Below are positions 25,119 to 37,533 of a stretch of 58,163 nt of DNA, piece by piece. Both the position numbers and the translations under genes were made by a program. The DNA is from Kocuria rhizophila (GTDB taxonomy: Bacteria > Actinomycetota > Actinomycetes > Actinomycetales > Micrococcaceae), in contig NZ_RCOM01000007.1 of assembly GCF_003667225.1 (NCBI RefSeq), forward strand, positions 1-58,163, read 5' to 3'. Under the pieces are notes generated by a model. It made no database searches. It had not been told where the DNA came from and saw only the letters and a program-made list of their open reading frames with translations. Position 1 is the stretch's first letter. Every line of letters starts with the position of its first letter.

Positions 25119-25604
25119 TCAGTCGTCGGTGAGGGTCACGCCGATGCCGCCGATCAACGACGCCGCGATGTTGTACAGGATCGCTCCCAGCACGGAGAGC
25201 GCAGACAGCAGGATCACGTTGACCACGGAGATCAGGGTGGAGAACAGCGCCGTGTTGCCGAGCGACAGGAACTTCTTGATGTCCGCTCCCTCCGCACTGC
25301 CACCGAGCATGGAGAGCAGCTCGTTGATGCCCTGGAAGAGACCGGTCAGATCCAGCACGAGCCACAGCACGAGGGACGCGACCACGGTGATGATCCCCAG
25401 GGCCACGGACAGCAGGAACGCCAGCTTCAGGACGGACCACGTGTCCACCTTGGAGACCACCAGGCGGGCGCGGCGCACCTTGGCCCGGGGGGCGGGTCGC
25501 ACGAGCCCCTTGCCGGAAGTCTTTCCGTTCTGCTGGGGCTTGGACTTCTTGGGGGAAGAAGTCGTCGCGGGCTTGCCCGCTTTCGAGGCCGAGCTCGCGC
25601 TCAT
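25119..25604 (-). CDS. DUF3566 domain membrane protein
   Basis: 161 residues. A Lys/Ser/Pro-rich cytoplasmic N-terminus (1-45) is followed by the DUF3566 domain with two membrane helices (about 60-87 and 120-150) and the conserved [22 protein letters not shown] opening. Its ATG overlaps the gyrA stop codon (ATGA), so it is translationally coupled to gyrA. This gyrA-DUF3566 pair is conserved across actinobacteria. Function unknown. Confidence 0.9.
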   Translation of the reverse strand: MSASSASKAGKPATTSSPKKSKPQQNGKTSGKGLVRPAPRAKVRRARLVVSKVDTWSVLKLAFLLSVALGIITVVASLVLWLVLDLTGLFQGINELLSMLGGSAEGADIKKFLSLGNTALFSTLISVVNVILLSALSVLGAILYNIAASLIGGIGVTLTDD

Positions 25605-28315
25605 GCGTCACCTCCGTTGTCGTTGTCCTCCAACGCTACTGCATCGTTCTGGCCGTCGGAGTCAGCCTGGCCGTCCCCGGTGCCCTCCGGGACGACGTCA
25701 CCGGATCCGGTGTCCCGTCCCTCACCGACGACGCCGCCCGGCCCGGTGCCGTGCGCCGCGTCCTCCTCGGCCACTTCCTTCTCGATCTCGCGCTCCGCGT
25801 TGCGGGCCACACCCACGATGGTGTCCTCGGGGCCCGGCTTGGCGAAGATCACGCCCATGGTGTCGCGGCCGCGGGCCGGCACCTCACTCACGGTGGAACG
25901 GACCACCTTCCCGCTCTCCATGACCACGAGCACCTCGTCGTTCTCGCCCACGATCAGACCACCCACGAGGCCGCCGCGGACCTCGGCGAGCTTGGCCACC
26001 TTGATGCCCAGCCCACCTCGGCCCTGCACGCGGTACTCCTGGACGGAGGTGCGCTTGGCGTAGCCGCCCTCGGTCACCACGAACACGTGGGAGTCGTCGT
26101 GGACCACGTTGGCGGAGAGCAGCTCGTCACCCGAGCGGAACTTCATGCCCGTGACACCCGAGGTGGCGCGACCCATGGGGCGCAGGGCGTCGTCGTCGGC
26201 GCGGAAGCGCAGGGACTGGCCGTGGCGCGAGATCAGCATGACGTCGTCGTCCGTGTCCACGAGCATGGCCGAGACCAGCTCGTCGTCATCGCGAAGGTTG
26301 ATCGCGATCACGCCGGCGGAGCGGTTGGTGTCGTAGTCCGTGAGGCGGGACTTCTTGACCAGGCCGTTGCGGGTGGCCAGCACCAGGTACGGCGCGTCCT
26401 GGTACGAGCGCAGCTCCATGACCTTGGCGATCCGCTCCTCGGGCTGGAACTCCATGAGGTTGGCCACGTGCTGGCCCTTGGCGTCCCGCCCGGCCTCCAC
26501 GAACTCGTAGGCCTTGACGCGGTAGACCCGGCCCAGGGTGGTGAAGAACAGGATCCAGTGGTGGGTGTTCGTCACGAAGAAGTGCTCCACGACGTCGTCC
26601 CCGCGCAGCTGGGCGCCCTTGATGCCGCGGCCGCCGCGGTGCTGTGCGCGGTACTCGTCCGCGCGGGTGCGCTTGACGTAGCCGTCACGGGTGATGGTGA
26701 CCACCACCTGCTGCTGCGGGATGAGATCCTCCATGGAGACGTCCCCGTCGAAGCCGTACAGCACCTCGGTGCGGCGGTCGTCCCCGTAGCGCTCCACGAT
26801 CTCCGCGAGCTCCTCCGAGATGATCTCGCGCTGGCGTGCCTCGGACGCGATGATCTCCTCGTACTCGGCGATCAGCCGCTGCAGCTCCGCGTGCCGGTCC
26901 TGGATCTTCTGGCGCTCCAGGGCGGCCAGGCGCCGCAGCTGCATGTTGAGGATCGCCTGGGCCTGCGCCTCGTCGATCCCGAGCAGCTCCATGAGCCCGC
27001 TGCGGGCCTCCTCCACCGTGGGGGAGCGGCGGATCAGGGCGATGACCTCGTCCAGGGCGTCCAGGGCCTTGAGCAGGCCCAGCAGGATGTGCGCCTCCTC
27101 CTGCGCCTGCTTGAGGCGGTACCTGGTGCGCCGCACGATGACTTCCATCTGGTGCGTCACCCAGTGGTGCACGAACGCGTCCAGCGACAGGGTGCGCGGC
27201 ACGCCGTCCACGAGAGCGAGCATGTTCGCGGAGAAGTTCTCCTGCAGCTGCGTGTGCTTGTAGAGGTTGTTGAGCACCACCTTGGGCACGGCGTCGCGCT
27301 TGAGCACGATGACCAGGCGCTGACCGGTGCGCCCGGAGGTCTCGTCGCGCATGTCCGCGATGCCCTGGACCTTGCCGTCCTTGACCAGGTCCGCGATCTT
27401 GATGGCCAGGTTGTCCGGGTTGACCTGGTAGGGCAGCTCGGTGACCACCAGGCACGTGCGGTTGTGGATCTCCTCCACGCTGACCACGGCGCGCTGCGTG
27501 ATGGAGCCGCGGCCCGTGCGGTAGGCCTGCTCGATCCCCTTGTGCCCCAGGATCTGGGCGCCGGACGGGAAGTCCGGGCCCTTGACCCGCTTGATGAGCT
27601 CCTCCAGCAGGGTCTCGCGGTCCACGTCCGGGTTCTGCAGGTACCACTGGACGCCGTCCGCGACCTCGCGCAGGTTGTGCGGCGGGATGTTCGTGGCCAT
27701 GCCCACCGCGATGCCCGCGGAACCGTTGACCAGCAGGTTCGGGAACCGGGACGGCAGCACCGTGGGCTCCTGCTGCTTGCCGTCGTAGTTGTCCTGGAAG
27801 TCCACGGTGTCCTCGTGGATGTCCCGGACCATCTCCATGGCCAGCGGCGCCATCTTGGTCTCGGTGTACCGGGGTGCCGCGGCGCCGTCGTTGCCCGGGG
27901 AGCCGAAGTTGCCCTGCCCCAGCGCGAGCGGGTAGCGCATGGTCCAGTTCTGGATCAGTCGCACCAGGGCGTCGTAGATCGCGGAGTCGCCGTGGGGGTG
28001 GTAGTTGCCCATCACGTCTCCGACGACGCGAGCGCACTTGTTGAACGAGCGCTCCGGGCGGTAGCCGCCGTCGTACATGGTGTAGAGCACGCGGCGGTGC
28101 ACGGGCTTGAGGCCGTCCCGCACGTCCGGCAGCGCACGGCCCACGATCACGGCCATGGCGTAGTCCAGGTAGGAGCGCTGCATCTCCGTCTGCAGGTCGA
28201 TCTGCTCCACGCGGTCCGAGGTCACCTCGAGGTCGTCCACCACGACTCCCTCGACCGCCTCGGGGGTGTTCTCCGGATCCACGGGGCCGGGGCCTGCCTG
28301 CGTCTCGTCACTCAT
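25601..28315 (-). CDS. gyrA: DNA gyrase subunit A
   Basis: 904-residue breakage-reunion subunit of DNA gyrase. The winged-helix region holds the catalytic Tyr in [11 protein letters not shown]. The quinolone-determining region reads [10 protein letters not shown] with Ser111 and Asp115, the susceptible-type residues. The GyrA-box QHRGGRG starts the DNA-wrapping C-terminal domain, which has the expected six-blade repeat character, then an acidic tail (about 835-904) longer than in many species. It lies 77 bases downstream of gyrB, in the same operon. RBS weak. Confidence 0.99.
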   Translation of the reverse strand: MSDETQAGPGPVDPENTPEAVEGVVVDDLEVTSDRVEQIDLQTEMQRSYLDYAMAVIVGRALPDVRDGLKPVHRRVLYTMYDGGYRPERSFNKCARVVGDVMGNYHPHGDSAIYDALVRLIQNWTMRYPLALGQGNFGSPGNDGAAAPRYTETKMAPLAMEMVRDIHEDTVDFQDNYDGKQQEPTVLPSRFPNLLVNGSAGIAVGMATNIPPHNLREVADGVQWYLQNPDVDRETLLEELIKRVKGPDFPSGAQILGHKGIEQAYRTGRGSITQRAVVSVEEIHNRTCLVVTELPYQVNPDNLAIKIADLVKDGKVQGIADMRDETSGRTGQRLVIVLKRDAVPKVVLNNLYKHTQLQENFSANMLALVDGVPRTLSLDAFVHHWVTHQMEVIVRRTRYRLKQAQEEAHILLGLLKALDALDEVIALIRRSPTVEEARSGLMELLGIDEAQAQAILNMQLRRLAALERQKIQDRHAELQRLIAEYEEIIASEARQREIISEELAEIVERYGDDRRTEVLYGFDGDVSMEDLIPQQQVVVTITRDGYVKRTRADEYRAQHRGGRGIKGAQLRGDDVVEHFFVTNTHHWILFFTTLGRVYRVKAYEFVEAGRDAKGQHVANLMEFQPEERIAKVMELRSYQDAPYLVLATRNGLVKKSRLTDYDTNRSAGVIAINLRDDDELVSAMLVDTDDDVMLISRHGQSLRFRADDDALRPMGRATSGVTGMKFRSGDELLSANVVHDDSHVFVVTEGGYAKRTSVQEYRVQGRGGLGIKVAKLAEVRGGLVGGLIVGENDEVLVVMESGKVVRSTVSEVPARGRDTMGVIFAKPGPEDTIVGVARNAEREIEKEVAEEDAAHGTGPGGVVGEGRDTGSGDVVPEGTGDGQADSDGQNDAVALEDNDNGGDA

Positions 28316-28392
28316 GCGTTGCTGTCCGTTTCTGCTGGTCTCTCACGGTCCACTGTTCATGCCGGCAGGGGAATATCCGGCGGTTGACATGC

Positions 28393-30600
<2,208 letters not shown>

Positions 30601-30706
30601 GCCCTCAACGGCCGCCAGACGCCCCGGAACCCCGCCGTGATGGGTGACGTCATTTCCGGGGCCCGGAGCGGCTCGCGGGATTCTGGCGGGTTTTGGGCGG
30701 ATCCGC

Positions 30707-31300
30707 CTACCCGTACGTGTCCCGGGGGCCTCGACCCTGCACCGCCCAGCGTCCCCGCTTCCAGCTGGGCCCCACAGGGCCGTGGATCTCCAACCTGGTG
30801 ACGATGCCCTCGCCGAGCTTCTCGGCGAAGCTGCGCAGGATCTCGGACTGGATCAGCCGCAGCTGGGTGGCGTACGCCGTGGAGTCGCAGCGCACCCGCA
30901 CCACCGTGTCCTCGAAGTGCTCGGGCCACGTGTGCTCCGCGTTGCGCGGACCCACCAGGGAGGCCCAGTCCGCGAGCACGCTGCTCACGTTCACGGGGGT
31001 CTTCCACCCGCGGTGGGTCATGAGCGTGTCCACCACCGAGGACAGCGGCCGGGGGTCCCGCGCCGAGCGTCCCGGGCCGGAGAATCCCCCCAGCTGCCGG
31101 GGGTCCGTCCCGTAGCGGTTCCTGCTGCGCAGCGCCGGGGAACCGGTCCCCTCCTCCATGGCGGTTCCGAACGCCCGCATGTTCTTGGCCGCGGCCGCGG
31201 TGGACAGCGGCTTGTCCCCGCGGTCCTGCGCCGCCTTCCGCGCCCGCTGCAGGGCCACGGCCGCGGCGTCCACCACGTCCCGGTGCACCGTGTCACTCAT
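30707..31300 (-). CDS. DciA-type (DUF721) replicative helicase loader
   Basis: 197 residues. The C-terminal ~100 residues form the DUF721/DciA domain: VLADWASLVGPRNAEHTWPEHFED, then VRCDSTAYATQLRLIQSEIL. DciA proteins load the DnaB helicase at oriC in bacteria without DnaC/DnaI, and are usual near dnaA in actinobacteria. The first ~80 residues are basic and likely disordered. It overlaps the recF stop by 8 bases (ATGAGTGA), so the two genes are translationally coupled. No terminator before gyrB is obvious. Confidence 0.85.
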   Translation of the reverse strand: MSDTVHRDVVDAAAVALQRARKAAQDRGDKPLSTAAAAKNMRAFGTAMEEGTGSPALRSRNRYGTDPRQLGGFSGPGRSARDPRPLSSVVDTLMTHRGWKTPVNVSSVLADWASLVGPRNAEHTWPEHFEDTVVRVRCDSTAYATQLRLIQSEILRSFAEKLGEGIVTRLEIHGPVGPSWKRGRWAVQGRGPRDTYG

Positions 31301-32507
31301 CTCCGGCGCCCTCGTGCTGGTCCGCTCCGGCGGACGACGCCGCCGCGCCGCGTTCCCGGACCACGCCCGGCTCCACGTCCAGGACCGTGTGGGAGCTCTC
31401 GAGCAGAGCCGCGGGAAGGTCCTCGTCCACGGCCGCCGTGACGAGCACCTGTTCCGCCTGCCGCACGAGCTCCGCCAGCCGACTCCGGCGGCGGGCGTCC
31501 AGCTCCGCGAACACGTCGTCCAGGATCAGCACCGGAGCGGCACCCGGGGACGGGTCGTCGGCCACGTGCACGTACCAGGACCCCAGGCGCAGCGAGAGGG
31601 CGATGGACCAGGTCTCCCCGTGGGACGCGTAGCCCTTGGCGGGTGTGTCTCCCAGGCGGATCAGCAGATCGTCCCGGTGCGGACCCACCAGGGTGATGCC
31701 GCGCTCGCGCTCCTGGCGCTCCACGCGTTCGAAGGCGTCCATCATGAGCCCGTGGAGATCCGCCACGGTGAAGTGGGCGAGGGCGTGCTGGTCCGCGCCC
31801 GGGGCCACGGAGGAGCTCTCGTACTCGAGCCTGACGTGCTTGGGGCCCTCCGTGAGCTGCTGGTAGGCACGGTCCACCTCGGGCTCCAGGGCCTCGAGGA
31901 GCTGGAGCCTCGCGGCCATCAGAGCCGCGCCGGCCCGTGCCAGCTGGTCGTTCCACACCGCGAGCGTCGCCCGGTCCGAGTCCGAGAAGGCCCGGGAACG
32001 GCGAGTGGACTTGAGCAGGGCGTTGCGCTGCTTCAGCGCACGGTCGTAGTCCGAGCGGGCCGCGGAGAGCACGGGCCGCATGGCCGTGGCGAGGTCGTCC
32101 AGGAACCGCCGCCGGTGGGACGGATCACCCTTCACCAGGGTGAGGTCCTCGGGGGAGAACAGCACGGTGTGCAGTGTCCCGAGCGCCTCCCGGGCGCGCA
32201 CGGGTGCGGCGCGGTTGATCCGCACGCGGTTGGCCCGCGCCGCATTGAGCTCGTACTCCAGCACCGTGCGCTGCCCACCGCGGTTCACCCGCAGCCGGAT
32301 GATCGCACGCTCCGAGCCCGTGGCGATCAGGGGCCCGTTGCCGGAGACACGGTGGGAGGCCAGGGACGCGGCCCAGTCGACCGCCTCCACGATGTTGGTC
32401 TTGCCCACGCCGTTGGGACCGGCGAACACCGTGAGTCCCGGGGTCAGTGCGAGGTCCAGACCGGCGTAGGTCCGGTAATCCAGCAGCGAGAGGTGGTCTA
32501 CGAACAC
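31293..32507 (-). CDS. recF: DNA replication and repair protein RecF
   Basis: 404-residue SMC-like ATPase that loads RecA at gaps. Walker A is GPNGVGKTN, the signature region SHGETWSIALSLRLG, and Walker B VLILDDVFAELD. The start is taken as the GTG at 32507, giving VFVDHLSLLDYRTY, the normal RecF N-terminus; it lies 4 bases past the dnaN stop. The in-frame ATG at 32564 would add 19 unconserved residues. The C-terminus has an Ala/Glu-rich extension. Confidence 0.97.
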   Translation of the reverse strand: MFVDHLSLLDYRTYAGLDLALTPGLTVFAGPNGVGKTNIVEAVDWAASLASHRVSGNGPLIATGSERAIIRLRVNRGGQRTVLEYELNAARANRVRINRAAPVRAREALGTLHTVLFSPEDLTLVKGDPSHRRRFLDDLATAMRPVLSAARSDYDRALKQRNALLKSTRRSRAFSDSDRATLAVWNDQLARAGAALMAARLQLLEALEPEVDRAYQQLTEGPKHVRLEYESSSVAPGADQHALAHFTVADLHGLMMDAFERVERQERERGITLVGPHRDDLLIRLGDTPAKGYASHGETWSIALSLRLGSWYVHVADDPSPGAAPVLILDDVFAELDARRRSRLAELVRQAEQVLVTAAVDEDLPAALLESSHTVLDVEPGVVRERGAAASSAGADQHEGAGDE

Positions 32508-32511
32508 ACGA

Positions 32512-33636
32512 TCACTGGTTGGGCAGACGGACCGGCATGAGCAGGTACTTGTAGTCCACGTCATCCTCGCCGTCCGGCTCTGCCTGCGCGGAGAGCACGG
32601 CGGGCTTGGGCGGAGCGGTGAACGAGAACCGCACGTAGGCCGAGTCGAACGCGTTCAGTCCCTCGGACAGGTACGTGGGGTTGAACGCCACGGTGATGTC
32701 GTCCCCGTTGAGCTGCGCGTCAAGGACCTCGGAGGCCTGGGCATCCTCACCGGTGCCGGCGTCGAGCGCCACCTGGCCCTCGCTGAAGGCCAGCCGCACC
32801 GGGGTGTTGCGCTCGGCCACGAGGGACACGCGGCGCACGGCCTCGACGAGCTCCGAGGTGCGCACCACCGCGGTGATCGGGGTGTTCTCGGGGAACAGCG
32901 AGCGGATCTTGGGGTACTCGCCGTCGATCAGCAGGCTGGTGGTGCGCCGACCGCCGGACTCGAAGCCCACGAGCTCGGTGTTCTCGGCCAGCGCCATGTT
33001 GACGTCCCCGGCAGAGCCGAGGGTCTTGGCGACGTCGTTGAGGGTCTTGGCCTTGATGAGTGCCGCGGTGGACAGCGTGGGATCGGTGGGGCGCCACGTG
33101 AGTTCGCGCATGGCCAGGCGGTACCGGTCCGTGGCTAGGAGGGTCATCTTCTCGCCCTCGATCTCCATGCGGATGCCGGTGAGGATCGGGAGGGTGTCGT
33201 CCTTGGACGCCGCGATGTTCACCTGCGCGACGGCGTGGGCGAACTCGTCACCGGCCACCACGCCCGAGAGCTCCGGGAGGCCCGGCAGCTGGGGGTAGTC
33301 GTCCACCGGCATGGCTGCGAGGTTGAACTTGGAGGACCGGCACGTGAGGGTGACCTTTCCGCCGTCGGCCTCGAGCTGAACGGGCGCGGAGGGCAGCGAG
33401 CGGCAGATGTCCGCGAGCAGGCGACCCGAGACGAGGGTGGTTCCCTCCTCCATGACGTCCGCACTGATGGTGAGGCGAGCGGAGATCTCGTAGTCGAAGC
33501 TCGCGATGGACAGGGACCCGTTCTCCGCCTTGATGAGCAGACCGGACAGCACGGGAACGGGGGGCCGCGGGGACAGCGAACGAGCAGTCCAGGTGACTGC
33601 TTCAGCCAGTACGTCGCGCTCGACCGAGAACTTCAC
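32512..33636 (-). CDS. dnaN: DNA polymerase III sliding clamp (beta subunit)
   Basis: 374 residues, normal length. The start is the GTG at 33636 (VKFSVERDVLAEAV) with AGAGGGG upstream; the longer frame to 33711 is discarded. It shows the three clamp-domain pattern and the terminal YLLMPVRLP motif that contributes to the partner-binding pocket. It heads the leftward dnaN-recF-dciA operon directly from the origin. Confidence 0.98.
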   Translation of the reverse strand: MKFSVERDVLAEAVTWTARSLSPRPPVPVLSGLLIKAENGSLSIASFDYEISARLTISADVMEEGTTLVSGRLLADICRSLPSAPVQLEADGGKVTLTCRSSKFNLAAMPVDDYPQLPGLPELSGVVAGDEFAHAVAQVNIAASKDDTLPILTGIRMEIEGEKMTLLATDRYRLAMRELTWRPTDPTLSTAALIKAKTLNDVAKTLGSAGDVNMALAENTELVGFESGGRRTTSLLIDGEYPKIRSLFPENTPITAVVRTSELVEAVRRVSLVAERNTPVRLAFSEGQVALDAGTGEDAQASEVLDAQLNGDDITVAFNPTYLSEGLNAFDSAYVRFSFTAPPKPAVLSAQAEPDGEDDVDYKYLLMPVRLPNQ

Positions 33637-34237
33637 GAAGGTGCCCCTCTGTTGGCTTTGGACAGGAGTGTCTTCCCTGCATGGTATCCGCCACGGAGGA
33701 CGCCTCCCCAACGGGGTGAGGTGGTGGGGAGATCGTGTGCGCCGCCGTCGCGTCGGGGATTCGTGTAATTACAGAGATCCTCGAGGGGCGCACGGGGTGG
33801 ATCGTCCGGATTTTTGTTATTCGGTGGATCTTTCTTTAAGGGTCAGAAGTGTTAATAACCCCTGTGGGTTCTGTGGATAACCGCCTGCATCCCAGCCGTC
33901 GAGCGGCTCCACGGTGTTGATGCACTGTGGATCGGCGGCCACCTGCCTGTGACCGCTCAGTGCAGAACTTCCGCGTGATTCCGGGGATTCCACAGCACTG
34001 CCCACCGATTCGCAGACGTTCTCCACCGGCCCAGGCTCGTTGTCCACAGATTTTTCCACACCGCCTCGTTCTCGCCCGTGCACAGGCCGTCCACACAGGG
34101 CCCTGGCGCTGTGGAACGCGCCTCCAGAAGCGCGGGGTGGAGCGGTCCGTGCCTGTGGACGAATCACAAGAACGGGGCCCCGGACATGGCCAGGGCCCCG
34201 TGGAGGATCTCTGCGGTGCGGGTGCTCGCCGCCGGGC
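33637..34237. other. oriC: oriC, dnaN-dnaA intergenic region
   Basis: About 600 bases without a gene between dnaN and dnaA, both on the minus strand. An AT-rich stretch (33810-33859, including TTTTTGTTATT and GTTAATAACC) is a candidate unwinding element. DnaA boxes: TGTGGATAA (perfect) 33872-33880, TGTGGATCG 33926-33934, TTGTCCACA 34040-34048, TTTTCCACA 34052-34060 and TGTGGACGA 34154-34162, plus weaker GGTGGATCG 33796 and GGTGGATCT 33823. Actinobacterial origins usually lie here. The dnaN promoter must also be within it. Confidence 0.88.
34172..34201 (-). terminator. Terminator after dnaA
   Basis: ACGGGGCCC (34172-34180) pairs with GGGCCCCGT (34193-34201), a 9-bp perfect stem and 12-nt loop, 36 bases past the dnaA stop, separating dnaA transcription from the origin core. 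Confidence 0.55.
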
Positions 34238-35932
34238 TCAGCCCTCGCGCGACTGCTGCTTGATCCGGTTGGTCAGTTCCGTGACCTGGTCGAAGATCTG
34301 TCGACGCTCCGCCATGAGGGTGCGGATCTTGCGGTCGGCGTGCATCACGGTGGTGTGGTCACGGCCCCCCAGCTCCTGCCCGATCTTGGGAAGGGACATG
34401 TCCGTGAGCTCGCGCAGCAGGTACATGGCGATCTGCCGAGCCGTCACGAGGGTCCGGGTGCGGGACTTGGACTTCAGCTCGTCCAGGGTGATGTTGAAGA
34501 ACGCCGCAGTCTGGCCCAGGATCGACGCCGCGGTGATCTCCTGCCCGCCGTCGTCCGTGATCAGGTCCTTGAGCACCAGCTCGGCGAGGGGAAGATCCAC
34601 GGGCTGCTTGTTGAGCGACGCGAACGCGGTCACCCGGATGAGCGCGCCCTCGAGCTCGCGGATGTTCGTGGAGATGTGGGACGCGATGTACTCCATCACG
34701 TCGTCCGGGGCATCCATGCCTTCACTGATGGCCTTCTTCCGCAGGATCGCGATGCGCGTCTCAAGCTCCGGCGGCTGCACGTCCGTGATCAGACCCCACT
34801 CGAACCGGGACCGCATGCGCTCGGCGAAGCCGGTGAGCTGCTTGGGAGGCATGTCGGAGGTGATGACGATCTGCTTCTCGTGGTTGTGCAGCGCGTTGAA
34901 GGTGTGGAAGAACTCCTCCTGCGTGTGCTCCTTGCCCGCGAGGAACTGGATGTCGTCGATCAGCAGGAGGTCCACGTTGCGGTAGATGCCCTTGAAGGAC
35001 GAACCCTCGTCGTCCCGGATGGAGTTGATGAAGTCGTTGGTGAACTCCTCGGAGTTCACGTACCGCACCCGCATCTTGGGATAGAGCCGCTTGGCGTAGT
35101 GGCCAATGGCGTGCAGCAGGTGGGTCTTGCCCAGGCCGGAGTCCCCGTAGATGAACAACGGGTTATATGCCTTGGCGGGGGTCTCCGCGACCGCGAACGC
35201 TGCGGCGTGGGCAAAACGGTTGGACTGGCCGATCACGAAGGAGTCGAACACGTACTTGGGGTTCAGCCGGGCGGAGCTGTCCCACTCGGAATCGGCGGGG
35301 CTGGTGTCCGAGCCGTTGCCGGTGGTGAGCACCTCCCGCGGCGCGGGGACCGGGGTCTGCTCCCTGCGGGGCGGAAGTCCTCCGAACTCCGCATCCCGAC
35401 CGGGTGGGGCAACGGACGGCTCTGCGCCGGGACGGGTCGAGAACCGGCTCTCGGGATCCGCCGCCTGTTCCTGGGGAGTGAGGAACGAGCCCGGCGCGCG
35501 CTCCGCCTCGATCTCGGTCAGCGAGGGCGCGCTGGGTCCGCGCTGCTGGGTGGAGCTGGACTCGGTGTCCGCCCGGCCACCGTCCGCCGGGGCGCGGTGC
35601 GTGCGATCAGCGCTGGCGCGGCGGGTGTCAGCCGGGGGCCGCGACGGGCTCGGCTGCATCTCGAGCTCCGGGTCCACCACGAAGGCCACCAGGGTGTCGG
35701 CGCCGAAGACCCTGTGCACGGTGTCGTCCAGGATCTCGGACATGGGTCGGTGCTGGAGGAACTCGCGGGTGACCTCACTGGGAACGGCCACCAGGAGCGT
35801 GGAGCCCATCAGCCCACGGGGTTCGCACAGCGCGATGTTGCCGCGTGAGCGCCCGGTCACCCGGGGATTCTCGTTCATGAAGCGGACACACTCTGCCCAC
35901 TGCTCGGACAGTGTCTGGTTGTCCTGCTGCAT
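34238..35932 (-). CDS. dnaA: Chromosomal replication initiator DnaA
   Basis: 564 residues. Domain I (1-~95, helicase and regulator contacts), a long Pro/Ser/Arg-rich domain II linker (about 96-225), the AAA+ domain III with Walker [10 protein letters not shown] (from about 263) and Walker [10 protein letters not shown], and the DNA-binding domain IV with [10 protein letters not shown]. The ATG at 35932 ([12 protein letters not shown]) follows CAGGAG at ideal spacing; the frame to 35989 is not needed. The long linker accounts for the size and is typical of actinobacteria. Confidence 0.99.
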   Translation of the reverse strand: MQQDNQTLSEQWAECVRFMNENPRVTGRSRGNIALCEPRGLMGSTLLVAVPSEVTREFLQHRPMSEILDDTVHRVFGADTLVAFVVDPELEMQPSPSRPPADTRRASADRTHRAPADGGRADTESSSTQQRGPSAPSLTEIEAERAPGSFLTPQEQAADPESRFSTRPGAEPSVAPPGRDAEFGGLPPRREQTPVPAPREVLTTGNGSDTSPADSEWDSSARLNPKYVFDSFVIGQSNRFAHAAAFAVAETPAKAYNPLFIYGDSGLGKTHLLHAIGHYAKRLYPKMRVRYVNSEEFTNDFINSIRDDEGSSFKGIYRNVDLLLIDDIQFLAGKEHTQEEFFHTFNALHNHEKQIVITSDMPPKQLTGFAERMRSRFEWGLITDVQPPELETRIAILRKKAISEGMDAPDDVMEYIASHISTNIRELEGALIRVTAFASLNKQPVDLPLAELVLKDLITDDGGQEITAASILGQTAAFFNITLDELKSKSRTRTLVTARQIAMYLLRELTDMSLPKIGQELGGRDHTTVMHADRKIRTLMAERRQIFDQVTELTNRIKQQSREG

Positions 35933-36527
35933 GAGCGACTCCTGACGTGTTGGACCGGGAACGGCCCAGTTTTCCACAGAGTTGTTCACAGCGGTGGATA
36001 AACCTCGTGGGGGGTGGCCGTGGGGTTCAGCCTAGATCAGGTGTCACGGCACTTCATAGCCCGAATCCGCGGGCAGGTGGAACTACAGACGTGTAGTTCG
36101 CGCCTGGGGATAACCTGCCGCGCCACGGCGCGGACCGGCCGTTTTCCACATGCCCTGCGGACCGTGGATGCACAGCTGTGGAAGTGCTGTCCGCCGCGCG
36201 TGCGACCCCTTCGGGAGAGCGGGGTGCGGGTCTGCGGGCCGGGTGGCCACCGGCAGGGCAGCTCCGGGTCGGGCCCTTCGTGGCGGTAACGGCGCGGTGC
36301 CCGCTGGCCGGCGGCGGGAGCTCTGGTCGGCGACGGCCTCGGACCCGGGGGCGGGCGGCGTCGAGCCCGGTATTTGACCCGGCTGGCCCCATTGACTACT
36401 GTGGATAGGTCTTGTGCGTGCAGCATCGCGATCTCTGCATGCCCGCACGCCCCCAGAAACCTACCGCGTGCGCCCCCTGCGACTTCTCGCAGTCGGCTCA
36501 CCGTAGTCCAACCTCATGGAGTGACTA
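35933..36527. other. dnaA-rpmH intergenic region with DnaA boxes
   Basis: About 595 bases between the divergent dnaA and rpmH genes. DnaA-box-like sites near dnaA: TTTTCCACA 35971-35979, TTGTTCACA 35983-35991 and GGTGGATAA 35994-36002; further sites TTTTCCACA 36142-36150 and TGTGGATAG 36400-36408. This suits DnaA autoregulation and a second half of the origin. The middle (36190-36370) is GC-rich with no supported gene. Confidence 0.75.
36374..36408 (+). promoter_or_regulatory. Putative rpmH promoter overlapped by a DnaA box
   Basis: TTGACC (36374-36379), a 17-bp spacer, then TACTGT (36397-36402) form a good sigma-A-type promoter. The DnaA box TGTGGATAG (36400-36408) overlaps the -10, so bound DnaA could repress rpmH. 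Confidence 0.55.
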
Positions 36528-36665
36528 ATGCCCAAGCGGACTTTCCAGCCGAACAACCGCCGCCGCGCCCGCAAGCACGGCTTCCGTGCTCGCATGCGCA
36601 CCCGCGCCGGCCGCGCCATCATCGGTGCCCGCCGCAGCAAGGGTCGCGCCAGCCTCTCGGCCTGA
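36528..36665 (+). CDS. rpmH: 50S ribosomal protein L34
   Basis: 45 residues, [19 protein letters not shown] start, with the basic [19 protein letters not shown] body. This is the universal L34. GGAG precedes the ATG by 6 bases. It opens the rightward rpmH-rnpA-yidD-yidC-khpB-rsmG block. Confidence 0.99.
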   Translation: MPKRTFQPNNRRRARKHGFRARMRTRAGRAIIGARRSKGRASLSA

Positions 36666-36690
36666 GCCCCCGCGTCTCGAGGTTCGCGTC

Positions 36691-37032
36691 ATGCTGCCCA
36701 CTCGGCACCGGATGCGGACCTCGGCGCAGTTCACGACCACCGTACGTTCCGGTGCCCGCAGCGGTCGCCGGAACGTCGTCGTATCCGTGCGCATGCACAC
36801 GGGTGAACCGTCCCGCGTGGGGTTCGTGGTCTCCAAGGCCGTGGGCAACGCGGTGACGCGCAACAAGGTCAAGCGCCGGCTGCGCGAGCTCAGCGCGAGC
36901 AGCGTGCGGGACCAGCCCCACGGCATGGACGTGGTGGTGCGGGCCCTGCCCCCCGCTGCGGCCGCGGACTGGGACGAACTGGGCAGCGACTACCGGGCCG
37001 CATTCACGGCCGCGGTGCGGCGGGCACGATGA
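36691..37032 (+). CDS. rnpA: Ribonuclease P protein component
   Basis: 113 residues. Small basic protein subunit of RNase P, which matures tRNA 5' ends. The RNR signature is present as VGNAVTRNKVKRRLRE with the central cleft residues. I chose the ATG at 36691 (MLPTRHRMRTS), 25 bases after rpmH, with GAGG upstream; the open frame to 36586 overlaps rpmH and is rejected. Confidence 0.97.
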   Translation: MLPTRHRMRTSAQFTTTVRSGARSGRRNVVVSVRMHTGEPSRVGFVVSKAVGNAVTRNKVKRRLRELSASSVRDQPHGMDVVVRALPPAAAADWDELGSDYRAAFTAAVRRAR

Positions 37033-37098
37033 CGCTCACAGCTGGTCCCGGGCACCATGCCGTAACGTGCCCCGTGGACGATCGAGAAGGAGGCGCAC

Positions 37099-37533
37099 GT
37101 GACACCACGGGTGACTCCTGAGCAGCTGCTGGCACGCGCCCCGCACGAGTTCAACACCTCGGGTGGTGTGCTCGGCGCGGTCAAGCAGGCTCCGCAGAAC
37201 CTTCTGATCGCCCTGCTCAAGCTCTACAGGACCATCGTCTCCCCGCTCTACGGGGACGTGTGCCGCTACTTCCCCTCCTGCTCCGCCTACGCGCTCGAAG
37301 CCGTCACCGTGCACGGTGCTGTGCGCGGACTGGGGCTGAGTGTTATGCGGCTGCTGCGCTGCCACCCCTGGGCCGCCGGGGGGATCGACAGGATCCCGGG
37401 GGGTGGCCGGGAGTTCCCGACCCTCGCCACGACCCCCAGAATCGTTCTGCTCAACCACCCGAACCTCGTGCGTGAGTACACGCACGACTGTCAGGCCCGC
37501 CACCATGCGGCTCAAGGAGCCAACGCTCGATGA
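37099..37533 (+). CDS. yidD: Membrane protein insertion efficiency factor YidD
   Basis: 144 residues from the GTG at 37099, preceded by AAGGAGG. The YidD core is PLYGDVCRYFPSCSAYALEAV and RLLRCHPWAAGGIDRIP, with the conserved cysteines. N-terminal ~35 residues and the C-terminal ~40 are extensions beyond the usual ~70-85-residue protein. Its stop overlaps the yidC start (ATGA), so the two are coupled. Confidence 0.96.
   Translation: MTPRVTPEQLLARAPHEFNTSGGVLGAVKQAPQNLLIALLKLYRTIVSPLYGDVCRYFPSCSAYALEAVTVHGAVRGLGLSVMRLLRCHPWAAGGIDRIPGGGREFPTLATTPRIVLLNHPNLVREYTHDCQARHHAAQGANAR

Noticed and set aside
24739-25132. Plus-strand short open frames across the tRNA genes
   Set aside because: They run antisense through two clear tRNAs and the DLW-39 gene.
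27971-27997. Possible quinolone-resistance change in GyrA
   Set aside because: The region reads [10 protein letters not shown], with Ser and Asp as in susceptible enzymes.
25751-28387. Long plus-strand open frame opposite gyrA
   Set aside because: It is the mirror of gyrA codons; the protein is His/Asp/Val/Leu-rich with no domain, and gyrA is certain.
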